Below are positions 56,168 to 64,000 of a DNA stretch of 64,000 nt, one piece after another. Under the pieces are notes generated by a model that was not told where the DNA came from, made no database searches, and was given only the letters and a program-made list of their open reading frames with translations. The position numbers and the translations under genes are program-made. This DNA comes from Maioricimonas rarisocia (lineage in GTDB: Bacteria; Planctomycetota; Planctomycetia; Planctomycetales; Planctomycetaceae): positions 6,068,001-6,132,000 of the forward strand of contig NZ_CP036275.1 of the NCBI RefSeq assembly GCF_007747795.1. Reading direction: 5' to 3'. Within the stretch, counting starts at the first letter, position 1. Each line of letters starts with the position of its first letter.

Positions 56168-58159
56168 ATGCGTTGGAAGAATGCGATTGTCGCTGGCGTC
56201 GCCTCGCTGACCTGCGTCGCGCTGGCATCGACCACCGCGACGGCCGATGACAAGAAGCCCGCGGATAAAGAGAGGATCACCTACCAGGATCATGTGCTGC
56301 CGATCTTCCGGCAGCGGTGCGGATCCTGCCACAACCCCAACGACCGCAAAGGGGGACTGGCACTGGACAGCTATGCCGCTGCGATGGAAGGCGGCTCATC
56401 CGGTACGGTTGTCGAGGGTGGTGACCCCGATGCCAGCTACCTCTGGATGCTCGTCACGCACGACTCCGAACCGTTCATGCCGCCCGGAGCCGACAAGCTC
56501 CCGCAGAAGGAACTCGACCTGATCCGCACGTGGATCGAACAGGGTCTGCTGGAGAACTCTGGCAGCAAGGCCAAGATCACGAAGAGCACCGTCTCCAAGA
56601 TCGAAGTGACGACCGACCGGCCGGCGGAAGTCGCCATGCCGACCCGTTACTTCGGCGATCCGCAGTACGTCTCCGATCAGCTGAACGCCGTCACCGCCCT
56701 GGCGGTCAGCCCCTGGGCGTCACTTGCGGCCGTCTCCGGACACCAGCAGGTCAGTCTCTACGATACCGCAAAGCTCGAGCACCTCGGCACACTCCCCTTC
56801 CCCGAAGGTCAGCCGCATATCATCAAGTTCAGCCGCAACGGTTCGCTCCTGCTGGTCGGGGGTGGACGTGGCGGAGCGTCCGGCAAGGTCATCGTCTTCG
56901 ACGTGAAGACCGGCGAGCGGATGATCGAAGTGGGAGACGAGTACGACCAGGTCCTCGCGGCCGACATCAGTTCCGACCACTCGCTGATCGCTCTGGGCGG
57001 ACCGAAGCGGATCGTGCGCGTCTACTCGGCCTCGACCGGCGAGATGCTCTACGAGATCAAGAAGCACACCGACTGGGTGACCGCGATCGAGTTCAGCCCG
57101 GATGGGGTGTTGCTCGCCACCGGCGGCCGCTCGAACGGCCTGTTCGTCTGGGAAGCCTTCACCGGGCGTCCCTTCCACGATCTGAAGGGGCACACCGGAC
57201 AGATCACCGACGTCAGCTGGCGAACCGACAGCAACGTGCTGGCCTCCAGCAGTAGCGATGGCAACATCAAGCTCTGGGAAATGAACAACGGCAGCCAGAT
57301 CAAGTCCTGGGGAGCTCACGGCGGCGGTGCCGAAGCGGTTGAGTACGTCCGCGATGGCCGGATCGTCTCGACCGGTCGGGACCGCGTCGCCCGGCTCTGG
57401 AAGGGAGACGGCGGCAAGATCCGTGACTTTGGCGGACTGAAGGATCTCGGCCTCGAGGTCGCGTTCGATGCCGAGTCCGAACGGCTGCTCGGAGGCGACT
57501 GGACCGGTGAGGTCTGCGTCTGGAACGGTGCCGATGGAGCCGAGCTGGGACGACTCTCGACCAACCCGCCCACACTGGCCGCCCGCATGACGTCCGCTCA
57601 GCAGGAGCTGGCGAAAGTTGAAGCGGAGGCCCAGAAGCAGGTGGCCGCTCTCGAAGCGATGAAGAAGGCCCGCCAGGCGGAAGAAGCCGCCGCCCAGCAG
57701 GCTGCAAAGCAGGCGGAAATGGCGTCTGCGAAAGTGGCTGAAGTCACCGCAAAGAAGGCCGAGGCCGACGAACTCGCCGCCGAACGTAACGCTTCACTGG
57801 CCAAGGCAGGCGAGGCCCTCAAGCAGGCCGAAGCCGCCCTGGCGGCCGCAAAGAAGGCGTACGAGGAGGCCGCCAAGGGTCAGCAGGCTGCACAGGTCGC
57901 CAGCACCGAAGCGGCGAAACAGGCCACGACGCTCGCCCAGCAGGCCCAGGAAGCCGCCAAACAGGCGGAAGCACAGAAGGCTGCCGCCGCCAAGGCTGCC
58001 GAGGAAGCCAAACCGACCGCCGAAGAGCAGAAGGCACTCGCCGAAGCCGAAGCGGCGGCGAAGGCCGCACAGGAACGGGCCGCTCAGGTTCGTGCCCGGC
58101 TCGAAGAGCTCAAGACGTTGCAGGAGAACGACACCCGAGCGGCGTCGGTCACCCCCTGA
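56168..58159 (+). CDS. cytochrome c / WD40 protein with Ala-rich coiled coil
   Basis: 663 residues. Signal peptide (about 1-26, ATA). The PSCyt1-type cytochrome domain (about 35-130) has C51-GS-C54-H55 and Met in PFMPPGA. WD40 repeats (about 170-475) form a seven-bladed propeller, for example TDWVTAIEFSPDGVLLATGGRSNGLFVWE and DSNVLASSSSDGNIKLWE. The last ~175 residues are an Ala/Lys/Glu/Gln heptad-rich coiled coil. This is the last gene of the operon, 145 bases after the DUF1549/1553 gene. It probably assembles a complex outside the cytoplasm with the other three proteins. GAGG lies before ATG 56168. Confidence 0.9.
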   Translation: MRWKNAIVAGVASLTCVALASTTATADDKKPADKERITYQDHVLPIFRQRCGSCHNPNDRKGGLALDSYAAAMEGGSSGTVVEGGDPDASYLWMLVTHDSEPFMPPGADKLPQKELDLIRTWIEQGLLENSGSKAKITKSTVSKIEVTTDRPAEVAMPTRYFGDPQYVSDQLNAVTALAVSPWASLAAVSGHQQVSLYDTAKLEHLGTLPFPEGQPHIIKFSRNGSLLLVGGGRGGASGKVIVFDVKTGERMIEVGDEYDQVLAADISSDHSLIALGGPKRIVRVYSASTGEMLYEIKKHTDWVTAIEFSPDGVLLATGGRSNGLFVWEAFTGRPFHDLKGHTGQITDVSWRTDSNVLASSSSDGNIKLWEMNNGSQIKSWGAHGGGAEAVEYVRDGRIVSTGRDRVARLWKGDGGKIRDFGGLKDLGLEVAFDAESERLLGGDWTGEVCVWNGADGAELGRLSTNPPTLAARMTSAQQELAKVEAEAQKQVAALEAMKKARQAEEAAAQQAAKQAEMASAKVAEVTAKKAEADELAAERNASLAKAGEALKQAEAALAAAKKAYEEAAKGQQAAQVASTEAAKQATTLAQQAQEAAKQAEAQKAAAAKAAEEAKPTAEEQKALAEAEAAAKAAQERAAQVRARLEELKTLQENDTRAASVTP

Positions 58160-58190
58160 GTCCGGCCGGATCGGCATGAGTCAGCATCCG

Positions 58191-58217
58191 GGACCGTCAC
58201 CTTAAGCGTGACGGTCC
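58191..58217 (+). terminator. perfect 10-bp hairpin after the cytochrome operon
   Basis: GGACCGTCAC and GTGACGGTCC pair perfectly over a 7-base loop CTTAAGC, 31 bases past the WD40 gene stop. No T-tract follows, so it may need Rho or act as a 3' stabiliser. It lies about 40 bases before the promoter of the next small gene and could also be its operator. Confidence 0.55.
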
Positions 58218-58258
58218 GGCCCATTGCGGCAGATTGAAGAAAATCCGCCGCCGTTCGA

Positions 58259-58286
58259 TTGGCCACGGCGCGGCTCCTGCTATACT
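58259..58286 (+). promoter_or_regulatory. extended -10 promoter for the 56-residue basic protein
   Basis: TTGGCC (58259-58264, 4 of 6) and TATACT (58281-58286, 5 of 6), spaced by 16 bases, with TGC just before the -10 as in extended -10 promoters. The ATG at 58329 lies 42 bases downstream. Confidence 0.6.
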
Positions 58287-58328
58287 TCGGGCTTCCGTAG
58301 AACGCACCGTCGAGGAGAGGTTCCCGCC

Positions 58329-58499
58329 ATGAGCGATCCCAAACACCTGGCCCAGATCAAGAACCAGCTGGCGGACAAGTACGAGCATCTGGCCACGCTG
58401 ACCAGCAGCACGCCGAAGCGCCGTCAACTTCACCGCCGTGCCGCCAAGCTCCGCCGTCAGGCTGTCGAGTTTGAACGCCGCGTCGCCCAGGCGAAGTAA
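58329..58499 (+). CDS. 56-residue basic protein
   Basis: A very basic, helical protein of 56 residues. The N-terminal half is polar (HLAQIKNQLADKYEHLA), the middle has TSSTPKRRQLHRRAAKLRR, and the end is QAVEFERRVAQ. It has no cysteines and no hydrophobic helix, so it may bind nucleic acid or ribosomes. I do not recognise a named family. ATG 58329 has GAGGAGAGG 8 bases upstream, with a promoter before it and a strong terminator after it, so it is an independent transcript and likely well expressed. Confidence 0.75.
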   Translation: MSDPKHLAQIKNQLADKYEHLATLTSSTPKRRQLHRRAAKLRRQAVEFERRVAQAK

Positions 58500-58539
58500 G
58501 CTGACGCAGCAAACAGCTGCTGTCAAAGAAGTTAGACAC

Positions 58540-58580
58540 CTGCCCGGTTGTCGACTTGAGCGACCGGGCAGTTTCTTTTT
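58540..58580 (+). terminator. intrinsic terminator of the 56-residue gene
   Basis: CTGCCCGGT and ACCGGGCAG form a perfect 9-bp stem with a 14-base loop, followed by TTTCTTTTT. This is the clearest Rho-independent terminator in the window. Confidence 0.85.
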
Positions 58581-58688
58581 GCGCCGGCTGCGGGCGAAAT
58601 CGCGAGCCCTGGCCTCACAGTTGCCCCCTGAGCGCAAGAACAACGCCCGACCAGCCAGAGCCGCCCGGGCGTTTCGCTTTCGTACGTT

Positions 58689-59396
58689 TCACTTAGCCGG
58701 CTGCTCGCCGGATGTGAACTGAACCTCGCCCGCGGCATCTTCTGCGGGAGCGGGCGTCTGGAAGGCGACCGAATCCGGCAGTCGACTTGGCGTGAACTGT
58801 GAGGTCCCCTTGCCGTTCTTCTTCTTCACTTCGCTTCGAACGGACCCCGTCTGGAACGGCCCGACGCCGGCGACGAACCAGTTGCTGTCATCCGACTGCG
58901 CCAGCGAGACGCCGCCGGCCCCGAGGACCGTTTTCGTCCTGGCGTCATACGCCACCAGTCCGAGCTTCGCCGTACCGGTCTGGTAGGTACGGGTCAGCAA
59001 CTGCACCTCCGGCAGGGTCATCATGCCGGGCAGAGCGACCTCCGGCACACCGATGAATGACTCCGAGGTGTTCGTCCCGACCGAACCGCTGCGCAGCTCG
59101 AGGACCACGGTCGCATCGTCGACCGCATCGACGATCTTGCCGCCGGCATTCATCACCCGGTGACGCAGCGAGGCGACGACATAGGCCTTGTCGACGCAGT
59201 CCACGTACTTCTCCTGAATAAACACCGGTTGCCCGGCGAACGGGCGAAAGTCGATTCGATCCAGTGCCTGATCGACGGCATTCGAGATCAGCAGCTGTTC
59301 GACGGCGGTCCGAGCCGTGTTGCTCGTCTTGGTGCTGGTACAGCCACAAGCCACTCCGAGACAGAGAACCGTAAGACATAAACGCAGAGAAGACAT
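58689..59396 (-). CDS. DUF6655-like lipoprotein
   Basis: 235 residues from ATG at 59396; AAGGAACG lies just upstream. The lipoprotein signal ends CLGVACGC. The mature start TSTKTSNTARTAVEQLLISNAVDQALDRIDFRPFAGQPVFIQEKYVDCVDKAYVVASLRHRVMNAGG has a characteristic helix and beta pattern. VPEVALPGMMTLPEVQLLTRTYQTGTAKLGLVAYDA and a Lys/Ser/Pro-rich tail follow. It resembles DUF6655-type planctomycete lipoproteins, which have no known function; the family name is from memory of the motif and needs a profile search. It is divergent from the sulfatase gene across a 451-base region. Confidence 0.7.
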   Translation of the reverse strand: MSSLRLCLTVLCLGVACGCTSTKTSNTARTAVEQLLISNAVDQALDRIDFRPFAGQPVFIQEKYVDCVDKAYVVASLRHRVMNAGGKIVDAVDDATVVLELRSGSVGTNTSESFIGVPEVALPGMMTLPEVQLLTRTYQTGTAKLGLVAYDARTKTVLGAGGVSLAQSDDSNWFVAGVGPFQTGSVRSEVKKKNGKGTSQFTPSRLPDSVAFQTPAPAEDAAGEVQFTSGEQPAK

Positions 59397-59847
59397 GACC
59401 GTTCCTTGGTCTGATCGTGGGAGGTACGCCCGCCTCGAATAAAGGAAGCCCATCCACTATCGGAACTGAATAAACATGGAGTCGGAGACCGCCTCGTTTC
59501 ACGCAGTCGCGCGCGATTCCTGCTGGCCGATCATCACCAGGCAGGTCATCGAAGCGGGAGACGCTGATGGAAGGGGTAACCGCAGGGGGGAATGACAGGC
59601 GAACGCTGGTCCGAAGATCCTCGCCCGAGGGAGGTATCGAGGCGCGTATAAGCCAATGGCGGCGACCGGTCAACAGGAATCGCGCGGCCACTCTCGAGGC
59701 CGTCCCGGGTCGGGCAAATCCTTGCCGCGAACTGCAGCAACCGCTACCGTGCATCGGCAAAACAGGCGCGACGCTCGTCTTGCCTTGCCGGCCGGTCAAT
59801 GCCGGCCGCAGCCGCGACGCTCACCCCCAGCTTCGGAACTTCGTGCG
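59397..59847. other. 451-base divergent region before the second sulfatase
   Basis: The sulfatase frame is open upstream to 59656 but the extra ~64 residues are Arg/Ser/Gly-rich and lack any domain, so the region is taken as non-coding. No strong promoter or hairpin was recognised. Confidence 0.45.
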
Positions 59848-61284
59848 ATGAATGCTGAACGTCCGAATATCATCTTCATCATCACGGACCAGCAGCGTTT
59901 CGATACCATTGCCGAACTCGGCTTTCCCCACATGGAAACGCCGCACCTCGACCGGCTCGTGCGGGAAGGGACGACGTTCACCAACTGCCACATCACGGCC
60001 GCGTCGTGTGCCCCCTCCCGGGCCTCACTGTTCACGGGCTACTACCCCCACACGACCGGAGTGCTCAAGAACGCCGATCTGTGGCAACACTCCTGGATCG
60101 AGCAACTCGCCGACTCCGGCTACCGGTGCGTCAACATCGGCAAGATGCACTCTTACCCGTACCACACACCGCTCGGATTCCATGAGCGGTACGTCGTCGA
60201 GAATAAGGACCGGTACCTCGAAGAGCGGTGGTACTTCGACGAGTGGGACAAGGCGTTGCGGGCACGCGGGCACGTCAAGCAGCAGCGTGAGCAGTACCGG
60301 CAGCGTTCCGACTATCGCGAAGCACTCGGAGCCTTCGACTGGGAACTGCCCGAAGACCTGCACTCCGACATGTTCGTCGGAGACATGGCCACCTGGTGGA
60401 TCGACACCTACCCGGTCACGCAGCCGCTGTTCCTGCAGATCGGCTTTCCCGGTCCGCACCCGCCGTACGATCCCATCCCGCGCTATGCTCAGCGGTACAT
60501 GGAGAAGGAACTTCCGCTGCTCGACGTCACGCAGGAAGAACTCGACGCCCAGCCGGCAGCCCTGAAGGAGCTCCGGCAGCACAACAACGAAGTCGATCAC
60601 GATTCAGTCGTGCTCGATCTCGATCCGTCGCAGGAGCAACGGCATCGTCAGCGCGCCTACTACCTGGCGAACGTGACCATGATCGACGAGAAGATCGGGA
60701 ACATCCTCCGTTCGCTCGACCAGCGTGGCTACCTGGAGAACTCGGTCGTCATCTTCACGTCCGATCACGGCGACTGCCTGACCGATCACGGCCATTCGCA
60801 GAAGTGGACGATGTACGACACCATCACGCGGATGCCGATGATCGTCTGGTCCCCCGGACGCTTCGAAGCTGGGCGCCGAATCGACGGACTCTGCTCGCAG
60901 TTCGACATCGGCCCGGCCATCCTTGAACTGGCCGGTCTCGAACCGGCCCCCGACATGGAAGCCCGCTCGCTTTTGCCGGCGCTGGTAGGCAATAACTGGC
61001 AGCCCCGGGACTACGTATTTGCCGAGCAGGCGAAGGACGGCATCCTGACCGGAACCGAATTCATGACGATGGTCCGCAGCGCCGACTGGAAGCTGGTTCA
61101 TTTCCTCGATCAGCCGGACGGGCAGCTGTTCGACCTTGCTGCCGATCCGGACGAAGTCAACAACCTTTGGGACTCGGGAGATCCGGCCCACCAGTCCAAA
61201 AAGCAGGAGTTACTGGACGAACTGCGGGAGTGGCGGATCCGCAGTGCCCTGTCCACGCACAACCTGTTCGCCGAGCATCGGTAG
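59848..61284 (+). CDS. Cys-type sulfatase without an evident signal peptide
   Basis: 478 residues from ATG at 59848. Type I sulfatase: [35 protein letters not shown], formylglycine motif CAPSR starting at C54 ([14 protein letters not shown]), then [28 protein letters not shown] and a C-terminal [14 protein letters not shown]. The first motif is TDQQ, with Gln in place of the second Asp, as in many choline-sulfatase-like and GAG-sulfatase-like enzymes. No signal peptide is seen, unlike the 6.8 kb sulfatase, so it may act in the cytoplasm or a compartment reached by another route. Substrate unknown. Confidence 0.92.
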   Translation: MNAERPNIIFIITDQQRFDTIAELGFPHMETPHLDRLVREGTTFTNCHITAASCAPSRASLFTGYYPHTTGVLKNADLWQHSWIEQLADSGYRCVNIGKMHSYPYHTPLGFHERYVVENKDRYLEERWYFDEWDKALRARGHVKQQREQYRQRSDYREALGAFDWELPEDLHSDMFVGDMATWWIDTYPVTQPLFLQIGFPGPHPPYDPIPRYAQRYMEKELPLLDVTQEELDAQPAALKELRQHNNEVDHDSVVLDLDPSQEQRHRQRAYYLANVTMIDEKIGNILRSLDQRGYLENSVVIFTSDHGDCLTDHGHSQKWTMYDTITRMPMIVWSPGRFEAGRRIDGLCSQFDIGPAILELAGLEPAPDMEARSLLPALVGNNWQPRDYVFAEQAKDGILTGTEFMTMVRSADWKLVHFLDQPDGQLFDLAADPDEVNNLWDSGDPAHQSKKQELLDELREWRIRSALSTHNLFAEHR

Positions 61285-61454
61285 CCTCGCGCAGTCGCTT
61301 CCATCCGGTTTTCCCGGTCCGGGAACGGCAGCTGAGAATACACGCTCGCTCGACCCAGATGTTACGATCTGTACAATCGGATCGGGTCGGCATGCAGTGT
61401 CCCACGACATCACGTCGCCCCCCGATCAAGCGTTCACTCTCTTCAAGGCGGAAG

Positions 61455-63605
61455 ATGATGACGAAGCAGAAGTCGATTCACGACAAGCTGACCGAACTGG
61501 CCGGCAATCTGTGGTGGAGCTGGCAGCCGGAAGTCACCAGCATCTTTCGCGAAATTGACCACGTCCGCTGGGACGAACTCGCGCACAACCCGATTCTGCT
61601 GCTGCGCGAATACTCGCCCGACCGTCTCGAAGAGCGGGCCCGGCAGGAAGTGCTGCACTCCCGCATCAACGGTGCCTACCGTCGCTGGCAGGAGTACATG
61701 GACTCCTCTGACACATGGGGAGACACGCACGCCGGCGTTCTCGGGCATCGCCCCGCCGCCTACTTCTCCGCCGAATTCGGCATGCACGAATCGCTGCGGG
61801 TGTACTCCGGCGGTCTGGGCGTACTCGCGGGTGACCACCTCAAAAGTGCCTCCGACCTCGGCATTCCGCTCGTCGGTGTCGGCCTGTTCTACCACGAAGG
61901 GTACTTCTCCCAGAAAGTGGACGAGCACGGCTGGCAACAGGAACAGTACACCTTCGCCGAACCGGCCGACCTGCCGATGGTCGAGGCGATCGGAGCCGAC
62001 GGAAAGCCCGTCAAGATCGCCGTCGAAACGCGGCACGGATCGATCTTCGCCCGCGTCTGGCGTCTGAACGTCGGCCGTATTCCGCTGTATCTGCTCGATA
62101 CCAACATCAAGGAGAACAGTGACGAAGACCGCAAGCTGACCGCACGTCTGTACGGCGGCGACCACCGCACCCGCATCCGCCAGGAGATCATGCTGGGGGT
62201 GGGAGGCGTCCGCGCTCTGACCGCCCTGGGCATCAATCCCCGCGTCATCCACATGAACGAAGGACACTCGGCGTTCGCTCCGCTCGAGATCATTCGCATG
62301 CGGATCAAGAACGACGGCCTGTCCTTCGACGACGCACTGCGCGAGACTGCCGCCAGCGGCGTGTTCACCACGCACACACCCGTTCCCGCCGGCCACGACC
62401 GCTTCGACCACAGCCTGATCGAGGAGCACCTCGGCCCGCTGGCCGACGAACTCGGTCTGGGTGTCGACGCCTGCATGGGTCTGGGCCGTGTCGACCCGCA
62501 CAATCATTCCGAATCGTTCTGCATGACCGTGCTCGCCTTCAAGACGAGTCGTCGTGCGAACGCCGTCTCGAATCTGCACGGCGTGGTCAGCCGCCGCATG
62601 TGGCACAGCCTCTGGCCGTATCGCAGCGAAGAAGAGATCCCCATCGGCCACATCACCAACGGTGTGCACGTCTCGACCTGGCTGGCGCACCAGATGCGCG
62701 TGCTGTACGACAAGGTGCTGCCCGCCAACTGGCACCTGAAAAGTGGTGAACCGGAAGTCTGGGCCGGCTTCGAGCGGGTCACGCCGGCCGAGCTGTGGGA
62801 AACGCACCAGTCACTGAAAAACCGGCTCATCATTTTCGCCCGCGAATCGCTCGTCAAACAGGCCCACCGCCTGAAGCGATCGGTCGCGGATTCCGAGGCA
62901 CTCGAAGGAGTCCTCGATCCCCGCACCCTGACGATCGGCTTTGCCCGCCGCTTCGCACCGTACAAGCGGGCCGACCTGATGATCCGGGACATCGATCGGC
63001 TGGCCCGCCTGGCCGGTGATCCCGAACGTCCCGTCCAGTTCATCTTCGCCGGCAAGGCCCACCCGGCCGACGATCACGGCAAGTCGATCCTGCAGCGGAT
63101 CGCCCGACTGGAGCACGACGACCGCTTCTTCGGCCGGATCGTCTTCCTCGAAGACTACGACATGAACCTCACCCGGCACCTGGTGCAGGGCGTCGACGTC
63201 TGGCTGAACAATCCACGGCGACCGCTGGAGGCTTCAGGAACAAGCGGTCAGAAGGTCGTTCTCAACGGCGGCCTGAACTTCTCCATCCTGGACGGATGGT
63301 GGGCCGAGGCGTTCGATGGCAAGAACGGCTTCGCCATCGGCACCGGCCAGACTCACGCGAATCAGGACATCCAGGACCAGCGGGACGCCGACTCGCTGAT
63401 GGACGTCCTCGAACACGAAATCATTCCGCTCTACTACGACCGCGACGACGATGACCTGCCGCAGGGCTGGATCCGCCGCATGAAGCGGGCCGTCCGAACC
63501 CTCGGCTGGCGGTTTAACGCCGACCGCATGGTCATGGACTACGTCAAGGAGTGCTACATTCCGGCTGCCGGAAGTCTCTCCTGCGAAATGACGACCATGC
63601 CATAG
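61455..63605 (+). CDS. glgP: alpha-glucan phosphorylase (GlgP family)
   Basis: 716 residues from ATG at 61455, with AAGGCGGA upstream; the in-frame ATG at 61458 is the alternative. It has the short alpha-glucan phosphorylase form: an N-terminal DUF3417-like region ([12 protein letters not shown]), then [78 protein letters not shown], and [27 protein letters not shown] with the PLP lysine at K600. It phosphorolyses glycogen or maltodextrin to glucose-1-phosphate. It follows the sulfatase by 170 bases. Confidence 0.94.
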   Translation: MMTKQKSIHDKLTELAGNLWWSWQPEVTSIFREIDHVRWDELAHNPILLLREYSPDRLEERARQEVLHSRINGAYRRWQEYMDSSDTWGDTHAGVLGHRPAAYFSAEFGMHESLRVYSGGLGVLAGDHLKSASDLGIPLVGVGLFYHEGYFSQKVDEHGWQQEQYTFAEPADLPMVEAIGADGKPVKIAVETRHGSIFARVWRLNVGRIPLYLLDTNIKENSDEDRKLTARLYGGDHRTRIRQEIMLGVGGVRALTALGINPRVIHMNEGHSAFAPLEIIRMRIKNDGLSFDDALRETAASGVFTTHTPVPAGHDRFDHSLIEEHLGPLADELGLGVDACMGLGRVDPHNHSESFCMTVLAFKTSRRANAVSNLHGVVSRRMWHSLWPYRSEEEIPIGHITNGVHVSTWLAHQMRVLYDKVLPANWHLKSGEPEVWAGFERVTPAELWETHQSLKNRLIIFARESLVKQAHRLKRSVADSEALEGVLDPRTLTIGFARRFAPYKRADLMIRDIDRLARLAGDPERPVQFIFAGKAHPADDHGKSILQRIARLEHDDRFFGRIVFLEDYDMNLTRHLVQGVDVWLNNPRRPLEASGTSGQKVVLNGGLNFSILDGWWAEAFDGKNGFAIGTGQTHANQDIQDQRDADSLMDVLEHEIIPLYYDRDDDDLPQGWIRRMKRAVRTLGWRFNADRMVMDYVKECYIPAAGSLSCEMTTMP

Positions 63606-63654
63606 CGGGAGCCTCGACCCAGCGGGCCGCATTCCGTCCGGAGGAACCCGACCG

Positions 63655-64000
63655 GTGCTCACCACCCATCCGATGTGTCGATCCCGGTCTCGTTCCACCA
63701 CTGCAATGGCGCTGTGCTGCGTCTTGGGCATGATTGCCTTCTGCGCGCCAGACAGTGACAGCCGCGCCGATGAACCGCAGCCGGTCGGACAGCGCACGTA
63801 CGGCGGCCACACCGTCGACGAGTGGCGGGCCCGCATCAAGAGTTTCAACCTCGACGATCCCGGCATCGCCTCTCAGGTGCCGGGGCTCATTGAGCTGACG
63901 CGCGACACGGAGCTCCCGTGGTTTACCCGACGGCAGGCCGCCCTGACGCTCGGGCGCATCGGAGAGCCGGCCGCACAAGCCGTCCCCGTCATGGAATCGT
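63655..64000 (+). CDS. start of a secreted HEAT-repeat-like protein, cut by window edge
   Basis: 115 codons from GTG at 63655 with GGAGG at 63640-63644; ATG at 63673 is a less likely start. A signal peptide (about 16-40) follows a basic start: STTAMALCCVLGMIAFC. Residues after about 50 have YGGHTVDEWRARIKSFNLDDP and FTRRQAALTLGRIGEPAAQAVPVM, the pattern of HEAT/PBS-lyase repeats in planctomycete secreted proteins. The rest is outside the window, so function cannot be judged. Confidence 0.7.
   Translation, partial: MLTTHPMCRSRSRSTTAMALCCVLGMIAFCAPDSDSRADEPQPVGQRTYGGHTVDEWRARIKSFNLDDPGIASQVPGLIELTRDTELPWFTRRQAALTLGRIGEPAAQAVPVMES

Overview
The window is high-GC DNA from a planctomycete, probably family Planctomycetaceae; the genus cannot be named from sequence alone. 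The evidence is lineage-typical: two sets of planctomycete cytochrome c (DUF1549/DUF1553) proteins with DUF1501 partners, a cytochrome c/WD40 protein, two sulfatases, many lipoproteins with DUF1573 or DUF6655-like folds, and several small planctomycete-style proteins. No rRNA, tRNA, CRISPR array, phage or insertion sequence was recognised. High third-position GC produces many long shadow ORFs, which are left out.

Layout. 1-8.6 kb: the 5' part of panB, a DUF1573 protein, a thioredoxin/NHL-repeat protein, a STAS membrane protein, a PQQ-propeller lipoprotein, a secreted sulfatase and a 71-residue small protein. 8.6-10.9 kb: an ECF sigma factor, its anti-sigma factor and a membrane-anchored helical protein with an LTxxQ-like motif, all on the minus strand. 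11-13.5 kb: an EboE-like TIM-barrel protein overlapping a class V aminotransferase. 13.7-18.3 kb: the first DUF1549/1553 + DUF1501 cluster. 18.8-22.3 kb: csrA, an AI-2E-family permease with a poly-arginine tail, moeA and a prepilin-like protein.

22.8-29.1 kb: a zinc-ribbon protein, a tiny membrane protein, a large hybrid histidine kinase, and a divergent GGDEF protein. 29.4-32.8 kb: three Tad pilus genes (tadA/cpaF, tadB, tadC), convergent with pyrH. 33.8-36.3 kb: a polysaccharide-export lipoprotein and a Cys/His-rich lipoprotein. 36.5-39.7 kb: an HD-PAS-GGDEF protein and proC. 40-44.2 kb: a PstS-like binding protein, a PDZ/YscW-like secreted protein, a MarR regulator, a short ORF resembling a degenerate SDR N-terminus, and a methyltransferase. 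44.2-48.9 kb: an M48 membrane peptidase with TPRs, then a C39-like membrane peptidase whose start overlaps the stop of a DUF763 gene.

49.5-58.2 kb is a four-gene operon: DUF1501, PPC-domain protein, DUF1549/1553 cytochrome and WD40 cytochrome. A perfect 10-bp hairpin follows it. A 56-residue basic protein then has its own promoter and terminator. The right end holds a lipoprotein, a second sulfatase, an alpha-glucan phosphorylase and the start of a HEAT-like secreted protein.

Themes are surface and secretion (Tad pilus, polysaccharide export, secreted enzymes), c-di-GMP/two-component/CsrA control, and planctomycete extracytoplasmic cytochrome systems whose biochemical job is still unknown. 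The least explained items are the two cytochrome clusters, the sigma/anti-sigma/helical-protein triad, the DUF763-C39 coupling, the EboE orphan pair and the autonomous 56-residue protein.
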